Shown: positions 8,614 to 17,302 of the stretch, one piece after another
Position numbering within the stretch: the first letter of the stretch is position 1
How the letters are laid out: each line of letters opens with the position of its first letter
DNA from: Lysobacteraceae bacterium PS02065
Lineage (GTDB): Bacteria > Pseudomonadota > Gammaproteobacteria > Xanthomonadales > Rhodanobacteraceae
NCBI GenBank assembly: GCA_029959555.1
Contig: JASCPI010000009.1
Location: 56,406 to 120,405 of the forward strand
Direction: 5' to 3'
Length of the DNA stretch: 64,000 bases
The notes under the pieces: model-generated
What the model was told of the DNA's origin: nothing
Database searches by the model: none
What the model saw: only the letters and a program-made list of their open reading frames with translations
Program-made: the position numbers and the translations under genes

Positions 8614-9966
8614 ATGCCTACCTCGCCGGATGTCTTGCGCGATCTCGCGCGCCCCCATGCCCTCACGCATCGCGCCCTTCAGGTCGTGGAGAAATTCCTC
8701 CATGTAGAGGCCATCAGCGGCCTCGTGCTGCTTTGCGCTGCGATCGGCGCCATGGTGTGGGCCAACTCGCCATGGTCGGCGAGCTACAGCGCGTTGTGGC
8801 ATGCCCCGGTCACCTTGGGCATCGCCGACTGGACCTTCACTCGTTCGCTTCACTTCTGGGTCAACGACATCCTGATGGCGGTCTTTTTCCTTGTCGTGGG
8901 CATGGAAATCCGCCGTGAGATCCACGAAGGCGCCTTGGCCGATGCGCGATCGGCAGCGTTGCCCTTGGCGGCAGCGCTGGGCGGCGTCGTGGTCCCCGCA
9001 CTCATCTACCTCGGCTTCAACACCGATGCCAGTGTGCGCCATGGATGGGCGGTCCCCATGGCCACCGATATCGCGTTCGCGGTCGGCGTGCTGGCCCTCT
9101 TGGGACGCTCGATTCCCTCCAACATCCGCATTTTCCTGCTCGCGCTCGCGATCATCGACGACATCATCGCGGTGCTCGTCATTGCCCTGTTCTATTCGGG
9201 CGGACTGCAGCCTGACGGTGCCCTCTGGGCAGCGCTCGGTATCGCGGCAGTGATGGCTCTTCAGATGGCAGGCATCGGCACAGCATGGGCCTATGTCGTG
9301 CCTTCGGTTGTCGTGTGGATCGGGTTCTATCGTCTGGGCGTTCACCCAACTCTCGCGGGGGTCGTGCTCGGACTCATGACGCCCGTGCGCTCGGTGCTTG
9401 CGCGAGAGCCTGCGATGCGGGTCGCGCGCGACGCCGTGTCGGAGCTCGATGACCGGAGCCCGGCAGCCGCCTCCATGCATTCCAAGCAGGCGCGTGTTCG
9501 TGAGCTCGGCTGGGCGCAGCGCGAGATGCTTGCGCCGGTCACGCGAATCCAAGCCCTTCTTCATCCATGGGTCGCGTTCTGCATCATGCCCATCTTCGCC
9601 TTCGCGAACGCCGGCATTCCGCTGGGCGGTATCGACTTTGCGCACCCAGGCGCGCCTACCGTGCTGATGGGCGTGATTGCGGGTCTCGTCTTGGGCAAAC
9701 CTGTCGGCATCGTGATGGCGAGTTGGCTGGCTGTGCAGTCCGGCCTGTGTCGCTTGCCCACCGGCGTCACGTGGAGCGGCGTGTTGCTGGTCGGGATGCT
9801 CGCCGGTATCGGATTCACGATGGCCATCTTCATCGCCATGCTGGGGTTCAACGACGAGGCGCTGTTGGGTACTGCAAAGCTGGGGGTCCTGATGGCGTCG
9901 GTGGCGTCCGCGTTGATCGGATTGTCGTGGGGCTACTTCCGGTCCAGGAGCATGCGCGTCACGTGA
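8614..9966 (+). CDS. nhaA: Na+/H+ antiporter NhaA
   Basis: A 450-residue inner-membrane protein with about twelve hydrophobic segments. NhaA exchanges internal Na+ (or Li+) for external protons and helps with salt and pH homeostasis. The family signature is clear: WVNDILMAVFFLVVGMEI, the ATDIAFAVG loop, and IIDDIIAVLVIA with the paired Asp residues that bind Na+ and protons. The start at 8614 has GGAG 5 bases upstream; an in-frame ATG at 8545 would add an Arg-rich extension and is less likely. An extra loop of about 25 residues (SRSPAAASMHSKQAR region, near residues 285-315) sits before the ALLHPWVAFCIMPIFAFAN segment. It is isolated among unrelated genes. Confidence 0.95.
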   Translation: MPTSPDVLRDLARPHALTHRALQVVEKFLHVEAISGLVLLCAAIGAMVWANSPWSASYSALWHAPVTLGIADWTFTRSLHFWVNDILMAVFFLVVGMEIRREIHEGALADARSAALPLAAALGGVVVPALIYLGFNTDASVRHGWAVPMATDIAFAVGVLALLGRSIPSNIRIFLLALAIIDDIIAVLVIALFYSGGLQPDGALWAALGIAAVMALQMAGIGTAWAYVVPSVVVWIGFYRLGVHPTLAGVVLGLMTPVRSVLAREPAMRVARDAVSELDDRSPAAASMHSKQARVRELGWAQREMLAPVTRIQALLHPWVAFCIMPIFAFANAGIPLGGIDFAHPGAPTVLMGVIAGLVLGKPVGIVMASWLAVQSGLCRLPTGVTWSGVLLVGMLAGIGFTMAIFIAMLGFNDEALLGTAKLGVLMASVASALIGLSWGYFRSRSMRVT

Positions 9967-10041
9967 GCATGAGGCGCCGCGCCGCGAGATCGCCATGTGC
10001 CGCTGGCCGTAGGCTTGGCGCTGCGCCATAGTCGACGTCGG

Positions 10042-10632
10042 ATGGGTGAGGGGATCGTGTGCTCCGTGAATGACCCGATGGAAGCGTTGCCCGACGCCGT
10101 GGATGGGCGTGTGGAATCCACCGCACGCCAGCTTGCCCCGCTTCTGCTCGAGCAGATGAGACGCCACGCCAAGCGTGAGCGCCGACGCTTTCGCGCGAGC
10201 GAGACGCTGTGCACCACGGCGCTCGTGCACGAGGCATACCTCAAGCTCTACCGTACCGAAGGCTGGCAGGACGAGACGCACTTCCTTCGCGCCGCCGCGC
10301 TGGCGATGCGTCAGGCACTGGTCGATCACGCGCGAATGAAGCTCACCGCCAAGCGTGGCGGTCCGGACGCGATCATTCCGCTCGACGACGCCATCGACGC
10401 CGAAGAGGGCCCCTTCTGGATCAGCGACGAACGCCTGGTCGCACTGGAGGAGGCCCTCGTCGAGCTGTCTCGACTCAACCCAAGGCTCACCCATGTCGTA
10501 GAGTGCCGCTTCTTCGGCGGCTACTCCGATGAGGACACCGCGCGCATCCTGGGCGTGACCGACCGGACGGTACGTCGTGACTGGCTCAAGGCGCGGGCTT
10601 GGTTGTTCGACCGACTGGAAGGGCGTGCCTGA
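10042..10632 (+). CDS. ECF-type RNA polymerase sigma factor
   Basis: About 196 residues. The layout is that of ECF sigma factors found beside Ser/Thr kinases (the TIGR02999-like group): region 2 (ALVHEAYLKLYR and FLRAAALAMRQALVDHAR), then region 4 (VECRFFGGYSDEDTARILGVTDRTVRRDWLKARAWL), a helix-turn-helix for -35 recognition. The start is uncertain: ATG 10042, GTG 10057 and GTG 10066 are all in frame after a GAGGGG. The 3' end overlaps the end of the convergent kinase gene by 47 bp, so the pair may share regulation. No anti-sigma factor is visible; in such pairs the kinase is thought to control sigma activity, but this is an inference here. Confidence 0.88.
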   Translation: MGEGIVCSVNDPMEALPDAVDGRVESTARQLAPLLLEQMRRHAKRERRRFRASETLCTTALVHEAYLKLYRTEGWQDETHFLRAAALAMRQALVDHARMKLTAKRGGPDAIIPLDDAIDAEEGPFWISDERLVALEEALVELSRLNPRLTHVVECRFFGGYSDEDTARILGVTDRTVRRDWLKARAWLFDRLEGRA

Positions 10633-13018
10633 CCCGCAGGACGTCGGCTTGGCGAGCAAGCCTCTGGGCCGTCGCACCGGGGCTCGCCGTGGCGATGCGA
10701 TCGACCTCCTGAAGCAGACGCACGGCCTCATCAGGGCGAGACTGCGACGCGCGCACACCGGCGAGCGCCAAGCTGGCGATCGCCACCGCGGGATGGTCCG
10801 CGCCCAGCGCACCGAGTGCACTATCAAGTGCTGTAACGGCATCAGCCTCAGCGATGGCGAGGTCGCCGGCCAGCAGAGCGGCCTCCGCGGCTCCCGCGAG
10901 TGCCGACACGTGGTGAACACTGCCTCGTCCAGCGTACTGCGCAGCCATCGTCGCCGCTTCATCGAGCGCGATCCGAGCGTCGGCGGCACGGCCGATCGCG
11001 AGCAGCGTCTTGCCGTGATTGGATACGAGCGCGGCGGTGGCAGCGGAGGGTCCATAGAAGCGGCGACGCAGCGCGACGGCACGTTCGAAGATCGGCTCGG
11101 CGGCCTCCGGGTGGCCTGCGGTCATCTCCACCGCGCCCCAGTTATTGAGCGTGTTGAGGGCGTCCGGCGAGTCGTCGAGGCCGCTCTTCGCCCAGACTTC
11201 GTTTGCCGCGATGAAGGCTTCGCGCGCACCGGCGAGGTCGCCGGCGGCAAACAAGCTCACCCCGAGATTGTTGTGGAACACGCCGGTCTCACGATGGTGA
11301 GCCCCGCTCAGGGCCACACGGCGGGCCAACGCGGCGCGCAGGAGGTCGATCGCCTGCTCGACCGCACCCTCCTGCCGCAGCAACTGCGCCTCGAGCAGGC
11401 GACTGTCCACGAGCCTCGACTCCCAACGTGACGGCTCGCCGTGCCAGTAGCCCTGGGCTGCGGCAAGCAAGGGCCGTGCAGCCGTGGCATCGCCCTGCCG
11501 CAGGAGGACCTGCGCCAGGTCGTAGCGACCCGCGGCAATCAGCGCGGGATCCACATGCGCGGGATCCGCATCGGCGAGCCGCTGCAGCAGCGGCTTTGCA
11601 GCAGCGTAGTCGGTGATGAGGAAGTACAGTTCGCCGAGCGCGTGCAGGACCGGCGCGCCTTGTTGAGGCGCGCGCTCGAACTCGTCCTGGATGCGCTGGG
11701 CGGCGTTTCCGAGCACATCCGATGCGGTCGCGCCGCCCCCCTTGAGCTCGCCGGCAGACCGGAACATGTGGAACACCGCCTGCTGCACGGCCTCCAGGCG
11801 TGCCTGCTCCCGGATCGCCACGTCGCGCTGGCGCGCGACTTCCGTGGCCTGCCAGAGCGTGACGCCGAGTCCGAGCAGAAGCAGGGCCGACGAGGCGAGG
11901 ATCCATCGCAGGCGATACGCCGTGCGGCGCATACGGTGTCCGCGCTCGTCGACGCGTGCCTCGATCCTGCCGCGCCGCAGGGCTTGCCGAACGTCGTCGG
12001 CGAAGCGCTCCACGCTCGCGTAGCGGGCTTCGGGCTCCGGCTGCAGTGCCTTGGCGAGGATGGCCTCGAGGTCGGCACGCAGCACTCCGCGGACAAGTGT
12101 TCCTTGCGCAGGAAAGACGGCAGCGCGTGTGATCGGCGACGACGCCGCGGACAAGGCACGCGCGAGAGCCACGGGCGCGGGCCGCGTGGAGGCCTCGTGC
12201 GTGGGCGCTTGCACAAGCAGGCGCCGCAACACCGCGGCGAGCGCGAACACATCCGTGGCGACCGATACTTCTCGGCCTTGGAGCTGTTCGGGCGCTGCAT
12301 AGTCGATCGACAACGCCATGCCATCGCCTATCGCATCACCGGCAAAGCCTGCGACGCCGAAGTCGATCAGTCGCGCGCGTCCGGTCGCGTCGACGAGGAT
12401 GTTCGAGGGCTTGATGTCGCGATGTACGACAAGATGGGCATGCGCGAACGCGAGCGCATCGGCAACCTCAAGCATGAGCGCGATACGTTCGCGCGCGCCC
12501 AACTGACGCACGTGGACGTACTCGTCGACGGACTGACCCTCGACGTACTCCATGACCATGTACGGGCGCCCATCCGTGAGCACCGCACCATCGATGAGAC
12601 GCGCGATGCCAGGATGCTCCAGTCGCGCAAGGATCCTGCGTTCCCGACCGAACCCTTCGGCGAGACCGCCGTCACGCTGGACGGCGACTTTCAACGCGGC
12701 ACGCTGCGAGAAGGCGCCGTCGGCGCGCTCAACTTCGTAGACATCTCCCATCCCCCCACGGCCGATCCAGCGCACGATGGACCAGAGCCCCGCGCGCTCA
12801 CCGGGTGAGAGCCGGTGTACGGTTGAAGGCTCGACGTGACTTGAAGGGGCATCGAGGAAACCCTCGCTGGCCTGGATCGAGGCCAGCAGGCGGCGAGCCG
12901 CCTGGATGATGTGAGGTGGCTCATCGGCCGCGCCCAGACGCGTCAAGCGCTGCGGCTCTGGCCATTCCAGAGCCACGTCAACAAGAGCCTCCACGCGCCG
13001 CCAGTCCGCGATCTCCAC
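10586..13018 (-). CDS. Membrane Ser/Thr protein kinase with TPR repeats
   Basis: An 810-residue protein. The start is placed at GTG 13018 because GGGGAGGAG lies 7 bases upstream; longer in-frame starts run into the divergent lipoprotein gene. The kinase domain has the Gly-rich loop (IGRGGMGDVYEV), the HRD loop (H199-R-D201-IKPSNILVD) and LIDFGVAG. One membrane helix lies near residues 368-388 (WILASSALLLLGLGVTLW). The C-terminal half is a run of helical pairs typical of TPR repeats (for example FHNNLGVSLFAAGDLAGA), probably outside the cytoplasm. It would phosphorylate Ser/Thr in response to a ligand sensed by the TPR region. It converges on the ECF sigma gene with a 47-bp overlap. Confidence 0.92.
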   Translation of the reverse strand: MEIADWRRVEALVDVALEWPEPQRLTRLGAADEPPHIIQAARRLLASIQASEGFLDAPSSHVEPSTVHRLSPGERAGLWSIVRWIGRGGMGDVYEVERADGAFSQRAALKVAVQRDGGLAEGFGRERRILARLEHPGIARLIDGAVLTDGRPYMVMEYVEGQSVDEYVHVRQLGARERIALMLEVADALAFAHAHLVVHRDIKPSNILVDATGRARLIDFGVAGFAGDAIGDGMALSIDYAAPEQLQGREVSVATDVFALAAVLRRLLVQAPTHEASTRPAPVALARALSAASSPITRAAVFPAQGTLVRGVLRADLEAILAKALQPEPEARYASVERFADDVRQALRRGRIEARVDERGHRMRRTAYRLRWILASSALLLLGLGVTLWQATEVARQRDVAIREQARLEAVQQAVFHMFRSAGELKGGGATASDVLGNAAQRIQDEFERAPQQGAPVLHALGELYFLITDYAAAKPLLQRLADADPAHVDPALIAAGRYDLAQVLLRQGDATAARPLLAAAQGYWHGEPSRWESRLVDSRLLEAQLLRQEGAVEQAIDLLRAALARRVALSGAHHRETGVFHNNLGVSLFAAGDLAGAREAFIAANEVWAKSGLDDSPDALNTLNNWGAVEMTAGHPEAAEPIFERAVALRRRFYGPSAATAALVSNHGKTLLAIGRAADARIALDEAATMAAQYAGRGSVHHVSALAGAAEAALLAGDLAIAEADAVTALDSALGALGADHPAVAIASLALAGVRASQSRPDEAVRLLQEVDRIATASPGATAQRLARQADVLRVRHALPVGRTTKPAP

Positions 13019-13148
13019 GCACGATCTCCTCCCCGATCCAGACACGATCATCGCTGCCCGAGGCGGTTGGCGACAAATTGCAGAGCCCTTGTCCGGATCG
13101 CTCCCGCTTTCCCGTAGAGGCCAGCATCCCACCAGCAAGCCCCATCCC

Positions 13149-13862
13149 ATGCGCCGTCTAACCCTTCTCTTCAGCGTGCTCGCCTTGGGCGCATGCGATA
13201 GCCGCACGACGTCGACCTCCCCGTCGAGAACGGCCTCAGCGCGGACGCCGGATGCCCTTGGAGCGCTACCCGCGCCAGACCCCGTGGCGCGCTGGAAGGG
13301 ACAGGCGATCGCGCTCTTTCCCGCCGAGGTGGCCGCGTCCATCGCCAATGAACGTGTGGATCGCGTCGATACACGTCCGGACGCGGGTGGAGACGGTGTG
13401 CGCCATCTCTGGCCGAGTGCGCGTGTGATCGAGTACGCGGGCATGAAGGTTCCGCGCAAGACGGTGATGGCCCTGAAGGGCCTGCGCAGCGGCATGACAC
13501 GCGAACGCTTCGACTCGCGCTTCTTCACGGTGCTGGATGACGCTCAACGTCGCCAGTTCGAAGCGCAGGTTGATGCTCGCACCGCCCAAGGCGATCAGAC
13601 GCCCGAGCAGGCCGCTCAGGTGAAAGGCCTGGCGGTGAGCCTCTTGAGGACGACACCGGCTCAAGCCATCGAGCATGTCGGTGACGCAGCCGCGTGGGAG
13701 CCCGGCAAGCAGGGCGGGCATCTTCACGTCCTGATCGGGCAAAGTCAGTTCACGATCGAAGCGGACGTCAGCGACGATCCCGATGCCAACCGCGAGGCGG
13801 CCATCACCGCTGTTCGGGCGGTCATGGAGCGCATGGAGCAGTACACGGGGCTCACCCCATGA
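13149..13862 (+). CDS. Hypothetical lipoprotein
   Basis: A 237-residue protein with a lipobox (LALGAC, Cys at residue 16), so it is expected to be lipidated and anchored to a membrane. The mature part is Ser/Thr-rich at first and then largely helical (FDSRFFTVLDDAQRRQFEAQ). No known domain was recognised. The ATG at 13149 gives a proper lipoprotein signal, whereas a start at 13089 would place 20 residues before it. Its TGA overlaps the ATG of the next gene, so the two are translationally coupled. It is divergent from the kinase gene across a gap of about 130 bp, which may be a shared promoter region. Confidence 0.72.
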   Translation: MRRLTLLFSVLALGACDSRTTSTSPSRTASARTPDALGALPAPDPVARWKGQAIALFPAEVAASIANERVDRVDTRPDAGGDGVRHLWPSARVIEYAGMKVPRKTVMALKGLRSGMTRERFDSRFFTVLDDAQRRQFEAQVDARTAQGDQTPEQAAQVKGLAVSLLRTTPAQAIEHVGDAAAWEPGKQGGHLHVLIGQSQFTIEADVSDDPDANREAAITAVRAVMERMEQYTGLTP

Positions 13863-15334
13863 ACGGGCATTGGATGATCCGATCGGTGCTCGCCCGGAGC
13901 GCGCAGGGCGCGGCCTGCCTCGCTTTGCTCCTGGTGGCCTCGGCGCACGCGGCGACCTTCACGGTCACGACCACCGCCAACAATGGCCCGGGTAGCCTGC
14001 GAACCACCATGGTCTCGGCCGCATCGGCGGCTGCACCCCCTCACGAGATCGTGTTCTCGCTGCCAGCCGAGAGTGTCATCGTCCTTTCCAGCAGCCTACC
14101 GATCGTAAACGGCCGTTCGATCACGATTTCGGGAAATGGCGTGCCAGGCCTTGTGATCGACGGGAACGGACAAGACCGCGTCTTTGCCGTGGGTGACACC
14201 GGGACGCTCACATTGCGAGATCTGACTGTCCGCAACGGCTTCTCAGGAAACGGCGCAGGCGGTGGATGCATGGCCAGCTCCGGAGGAGCGATCGTGATCC
14301 AGCGGTCGCGCTTCACCGAGTGCGTGGCGCTCTCCGCAGGTTCGATGGCCCAAGGCGGTGCCATCGAAAGCCAGGGGATGCTCTTCATCAGTGATGCGTC
14401 GTTCGAGAACAACCGGTCCGAGAACGTCGCCGGGCCCGCCTATGGCGGCGCCATTCGTGCAACCGCGGCAGCGACCATCGAGCGTTCGACGTTCCGGAAC
14501 AACATCGCACAAGGCACGACCGCCGCGAGCGGTGGAGCGATGCTTGCCAGTCAGGTGACCGTCACCCGAAGTCAGTTTGTCGGCAACGCGTCCCGCAGCG
14601 GGAGTGCGATCAACACGGCGGGCGGTGCGCTGGCATCCTTCTCGTCCCCTGTGACCATCAGGCAGTCGCTCTTCTTCGACAACGAAGCGGCTCGCGGATC
14701 TGCCGTGTTCTATCAGGGCAGTTCACAGCCGCTACGCGTGGTCGAGCTCTCGAACAACACGATGGTCGGCAACCGCGCGGGTCCAGCCATGGAGTTGAGC
14801 CATGTCATCATGCTGTTGAAGAACAACAGCTGGTGGAAGAACGGGTCGCGCGACGGAGAGCCTGGCCATCTGCGTCTCGCCGGCATCGCGATGGTCAACG
14901 CGCTGTCCAACAACTACTTTGCCCCCACGAGCGACGGTAGCGCGGCCTGCGCACCCGATTCGGGGTACTCCAGCACATCGGGCGTCGCCCGGAACCTGGT
15001 GGTGGATACGAGCTGCTCACTGCTGGACGCCGGTCGGATTCTGGCGCCCAACGAGGGGCGTTTTATTCGCGCGCTCAGGCGGACCGATTCGCAGTACCAC
15101 GACACACCCGTCATCGAACTGCTGGCCGGCTCGCTCGCGATCGACGCAGGGTTCGGCGAAGTCCCACCTGGAACGGTGGACGGTCGCGCGTGCACGGCGG
15201 GCGACGCGCGTGACGAGGACCGACCTGCCGACGGGAATGCGGATGGTCTTTCCGTCTGCGATGTCGGTGCCACCGAGTTGCAGCGCGAGGCCTCACTCTT
15301 CGCCGACGACATGGATCCCGTCTTGCTGCGCTGA
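13859..15334 (+). CDS. Secreted beta-helix protein, paralogue of the one at 5848-7365
   Basis: A 491-residue protein starting at an ATG that overlaps the TGA of the lipoprotein gene. A signal peptide (SVLARSAQGAACLALLLVASAHA) is followed by ATFTVTTTANNGPGSLR, the typical start of these proteins. Repeated Gly/Asn turns (LTLRDLTVRNGFSG, GGAIRATAAATIERSTF) indicate a right-handed parallel beta helix. The end again contains LLAGSLAIDAGFGE, GDARDEDRPADGNADG and CDVGATEL, then SLFADDMDPVLLR. Sequence and domain order match the first copy throughout, so the two arose by duplication. It probably sits on the surface or is secreted with the lipoprotein encoded just before it. Confidence 0.84.
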   Translation: MNGHWMIRSVLARSAQGAACLALLLVASAHAATFTVTTTANNGPGSLRTTMVSAASAAAPPHEIVFSLPAESVIVLSSSLPIVNGRSITISGNGVPGLVIDGNGQDRVFAVGDTGTLTLRDLTVRNGFSGNGAGGGCMASSGGAIVIQRSRFTECVALSAGSMAQGGAIESQGMLFISDASFENNRSENVAGPAYGGAIRATAAATIERSTFRNNIAQGTTAASGGAMLASQVTVTRSQFVGNASRSGSAINTAGGALASFSSPVTIRQSLFFDNEAARGSAVFYQGSSQPLRVVELSNNTMVGNRAGPAMELSHVIMLLKNNSWWKNGSRDGEPGHLRLAGIAMVNALSNNYFAPTSDGSAACAPDSGYSSTSGVARNLVVDTSCSLLDAGRILAPNEGRFIRALRRTDSQYHDTPVIELLAGSLAIDAGFGEVPPGTVDGRACTAGDARDEDRPADGNADGLSVCDVGATELQREASLFADDMDPVLLR

Positions 15335-15420
15335 AGCCGCTCGCTCGAGAACACCGCGGCGCCAGCAAATACAGCGGCGCAGCTCAACCCTCCGTTCACC
15401 TCTCTGTTCTCAGGTGCACC

Positions 15421-16437
15421 ATGAACTCATTCCGCTTGCGTTGGCTCGTCGCAGCCGCACTCTTCGCCTCCCCTCACGCCTTCTCGCAGGACTCTGGCGG
15501 CACGCTACTCGTGCTGGACGCATCGGGTTCGATGTGGGGCCGACTCGGACCGACCACGAAGATCGAGATCGCTCGCGACGTGATCGCGACCATGCTCGAT
15601 ACATGGGAGGACGATGAGCCCCTCGGGCTCGTGGCTTATGGTCATCGACGCAAGGGCGACTGCACCGATATCGAAGTCCTGCAGCCCTCCGAAAGAGGTG
15701 CACGCGATGTCATTCGCCAGCGACTCGTCAAGATCACTCCGAAGGGCATGACCCCGATGGGGGATGCCGTCATTCGCGCAGCACAAGCCCTGCGATCGCA
15801 GGAGCGCAAAGCGACCGTCATTCTGGTGAGCGATGGCGAAGAAACCTGTGATGCCGATCCGTGTGCCGTCGCGAAGGCGCTGGAGGACGCGGGCGTGGAT
15901 CTCACCGTGCACACGGTCGGCTTTGACGTCGCTGGTAATCCTGATGCAAAGCGTCAACTGCGCTGCATCGCTGACGCCACCGGCGGCCAGTACCTGGATG
16001 CCGCGGACGCCAGCGAGCTTGGCACCGCTCTTCGCACCGTCGCCGACGCCGTGTCGCAGGCGCCGCCCTCAAACGAGCCGACGCGCGCATGTGGCGAGTA
16101 CACAGTAGGCGAGCTCTTCATGGAAGGCATGGCGACGTGGCCGACGGGTGGTGCCGCAACGACGGGCGATGCACCGGTATTGGATCCCATCGAACTCGAG
16201 GCGACAGCGCAGCCGATGCAGTGCAAAGCGCTCTGCGACTCAGAAGATACGTGCACCGCATGGTGGTTCGAGCCGGTGGGCAGCAACTTCCGGACCCTTC
16301 CGGTGTGCTTTCGGTGGCCGGCGACGGTGGCCCTCTCCGCACCGGCGGAGGGTCATGCCGGGTCGGCGATGGGCGTGAAGCAAGGGATCAAGCAGATCGA
16401 GGTGACGTTTGGCGCTGCATGTGACGACGATCGGTAA
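15421..16437 (+). CDS. Secreted von Willebrand factor A (VWA) domain protein
   Basis: A 338-residue protein with a signal peptide (RLRWLVAAALFASPHAFSQ). The VWA domain begins at once with DASGSMWG, the DxSxS part of the metal-ion adhesion site. It continues with the TPMGDAVIRAA Thr and ends near residue 205 with VILVSDGEETCD. After a linker, residues 225-335 hold a Cys-rich module (CKALCDSEDTCTAWWFE...CFRW) like PAN/Apple domains, which bind proteins or sugars. This fits a secreted or periplasmic binding protein. It begins 87 bp after the beta-helix gene and ends at a strong hairpin, so it may close the same operon. Confidence 0.85.
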   Translation: MNSFRLRWLVAAALFASPHAFSQDSGGTLLVLDASGSMWGRLGPTTKIEIARDVIATMLDTWEDDEPLGLVAYGHRRKGDCTDIEVLQPSERGARDVIRQRLVKITPKGMTPMGDAVIRAAQALRSQERKATVILVSDGEETCDADPCAVAKALEDAGVDLTVHTVGFDVAGNPDAKRQLRCIADATGGQYLDAADASELGTALRTVADAVSQAPPSNEPTRACGEYTVGELFMEGMATWPTGGAATTGDAPVLDPIELEATAQPMQCKALCDSEDTCTAWWFEPVGSNFRTLPVCFRWPATVALSAPAEGHAGSAMGVKQGIKQIEVTFGAACDDDR

Positions 16438-16464
16438 GCCGTTGACGGACGGGTTCACGCGAAC

Positions 16465-16486
16465 GGGGGCTGCCGAAGCAGCCCCC
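16465..16486. terminator. Strong hairpin between convergent genes
   Basis: GGGGGCTGC and GCAGCCCCC pair perfectly across a CGAA tetraloop. The hairpin sits between the end of the VWA gene (plus) and the end of the csbD gene (minus). No clear T-run follows on either strand, so the terminator call rests on stem quality and position. Confidence 0.65.
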
Positions 16487-16497
16487 TGGGTGTCGCG

Positions 16498-16695
16498 TTA
16501 CAGCGTGCCTTCGAAGTCGCGCACGTGCTTCTCCGCTTCATCCTTGGCGTAGCCGTAGCGCTCCTGGATCTTGCCGGCGAGGTACTCGCGGTTGCCTTCG
16601 GCAACCTTCAGATCGTCGTCGGTCAGCTTGCCCCACTTTTCCTTGATCGTGCCAGAAAGCTGCTTCCACTTACCCTTGATGCGATCTTCGTTCAT
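16498..16695 (-). CDS. CsbD family stress protein
   Basis: A 65-residue hydrophilic protein. The pattern [24 protein letters not shown] and [16 protein letters not shown] is the CsbD signature. CsbD proteins are small, abundant general-stress proteins induced by sigmaB in Bacillus and by other stress regulators in proteobacteria; their exact function is unknown. The gene heads away from two further stress-type genes on the same strand (YflT-like and BON), with gaps of about 50 and 30 bp, so the three may be co-expressed from upstream of 17668. A hairpin follows its stop. Confidence 0.92.
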   Translation of the reverse strand: MNEDRIKGKWKQLSGTIKEKWGKLTDDDLKVAEGNREYLAGKIQERYGYAKDEAEKHVRDFEGTL

Positions 16696-16748
16696 GGCGG
16701 TACTCCTCGTAAGGTGCGCTCAAGGCGCACAAGGTGGCTAGGTCGGGA

Positions 16749-17273
16749 TCAGGCCTTGGGAGCGCTGGCTTCCGAGCCAGTCGAAATGTCGTCGGCGTTG
16801 TGGCGCTTGAAGATGTCCTTGGCGACATCGCGCTGCTTGCTGTCCTCGGTGTGGACCGACAGCAGGACATTGCCGCTACGAATCTTCTCTTCATAGCGCT
16901 TGGCCTCGAACTCGGGGATGCCCATACCCACGAGTGCGCCGATCACCCCGCCTGCGGCGCCACCGACAGCGCCGCCCGCGAGCGCGGCCATGATCGGACC
17001 GGCAGCGATCAGCGGGCCGACGCCCGGAATCGCGAGTGCGCCGATGCCGGCAAGCCAGCCCAGCGCGGCTCCGACACCGAGGCCCGCAGCACCACCCGCG
17101 GTCGCACCTTCGGGTGCCTTGGTGTTGTGCTCATGCGCGAAATCCTTGGTCGTGCGCTTGTCCGGGAGAAGTGCGGAAATGTCGTTGCTCGTGAAGCCGG
17201 ACGCCTTGAGGTCAGCGATGATGAGCTCGGCCTGGTCGACGGTGCGGGCAGTGCAATACACGGAAGCTTTCAT
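16749..17273 (-). CDS. YflT/general-stress-17M-like protein with Gly-zipper segment
   Basis: A 174-residue protein starting MKASVYCTARTVDQAE. The first 50 residues form a small alpha/beta domain (AELIIADLKASGFTSNDISALLPD) like the general-stress protein 17M/YflT family. The middle is a long Gly/Ala-rich hydrophobic segment (GLGVGAALGWLAGIGALAIPG and GGAVGGAAGGVIGALVG) that could span a membrane as a glycine zipper. The end (SVHTEDSKQRDVAKDIF) repeats the alpha/beta theme. The start at 17273 is preferred over 17288 because it matches relatives. It lies between csbD and a BON gene, which supports a stress role. Confidence 0.72.
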   Translation of the reverse strand: MKASVYCTARTVDQAELIIADLKASGFTSNDISALLPDKRTTKDFAHEHNTKAPEGATAGGAAGLGVGAALGWLAGIGALAIPGVGPLIAAGPIMAALAGGAVGGAAGGVIGALVGMGIPEFEAKRYEEKIRSGNVLLSVHTEDSKQRDVAKDIFKRHNADDISTGSEASAPKA

Positions 17274-17302
17274 GTGGATCTCCGGCAAATCGAAGGGTTG
17301 AG

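Noticed and set aside
8536..11082. Very long open frame antisense to nhaA and the ECF sigma gene
   Set aside because: It covers a well-supported nhaA on the other strand, has an unnatural His/Arg-rich composition and no start signal; high GC makes such antisense frames common.
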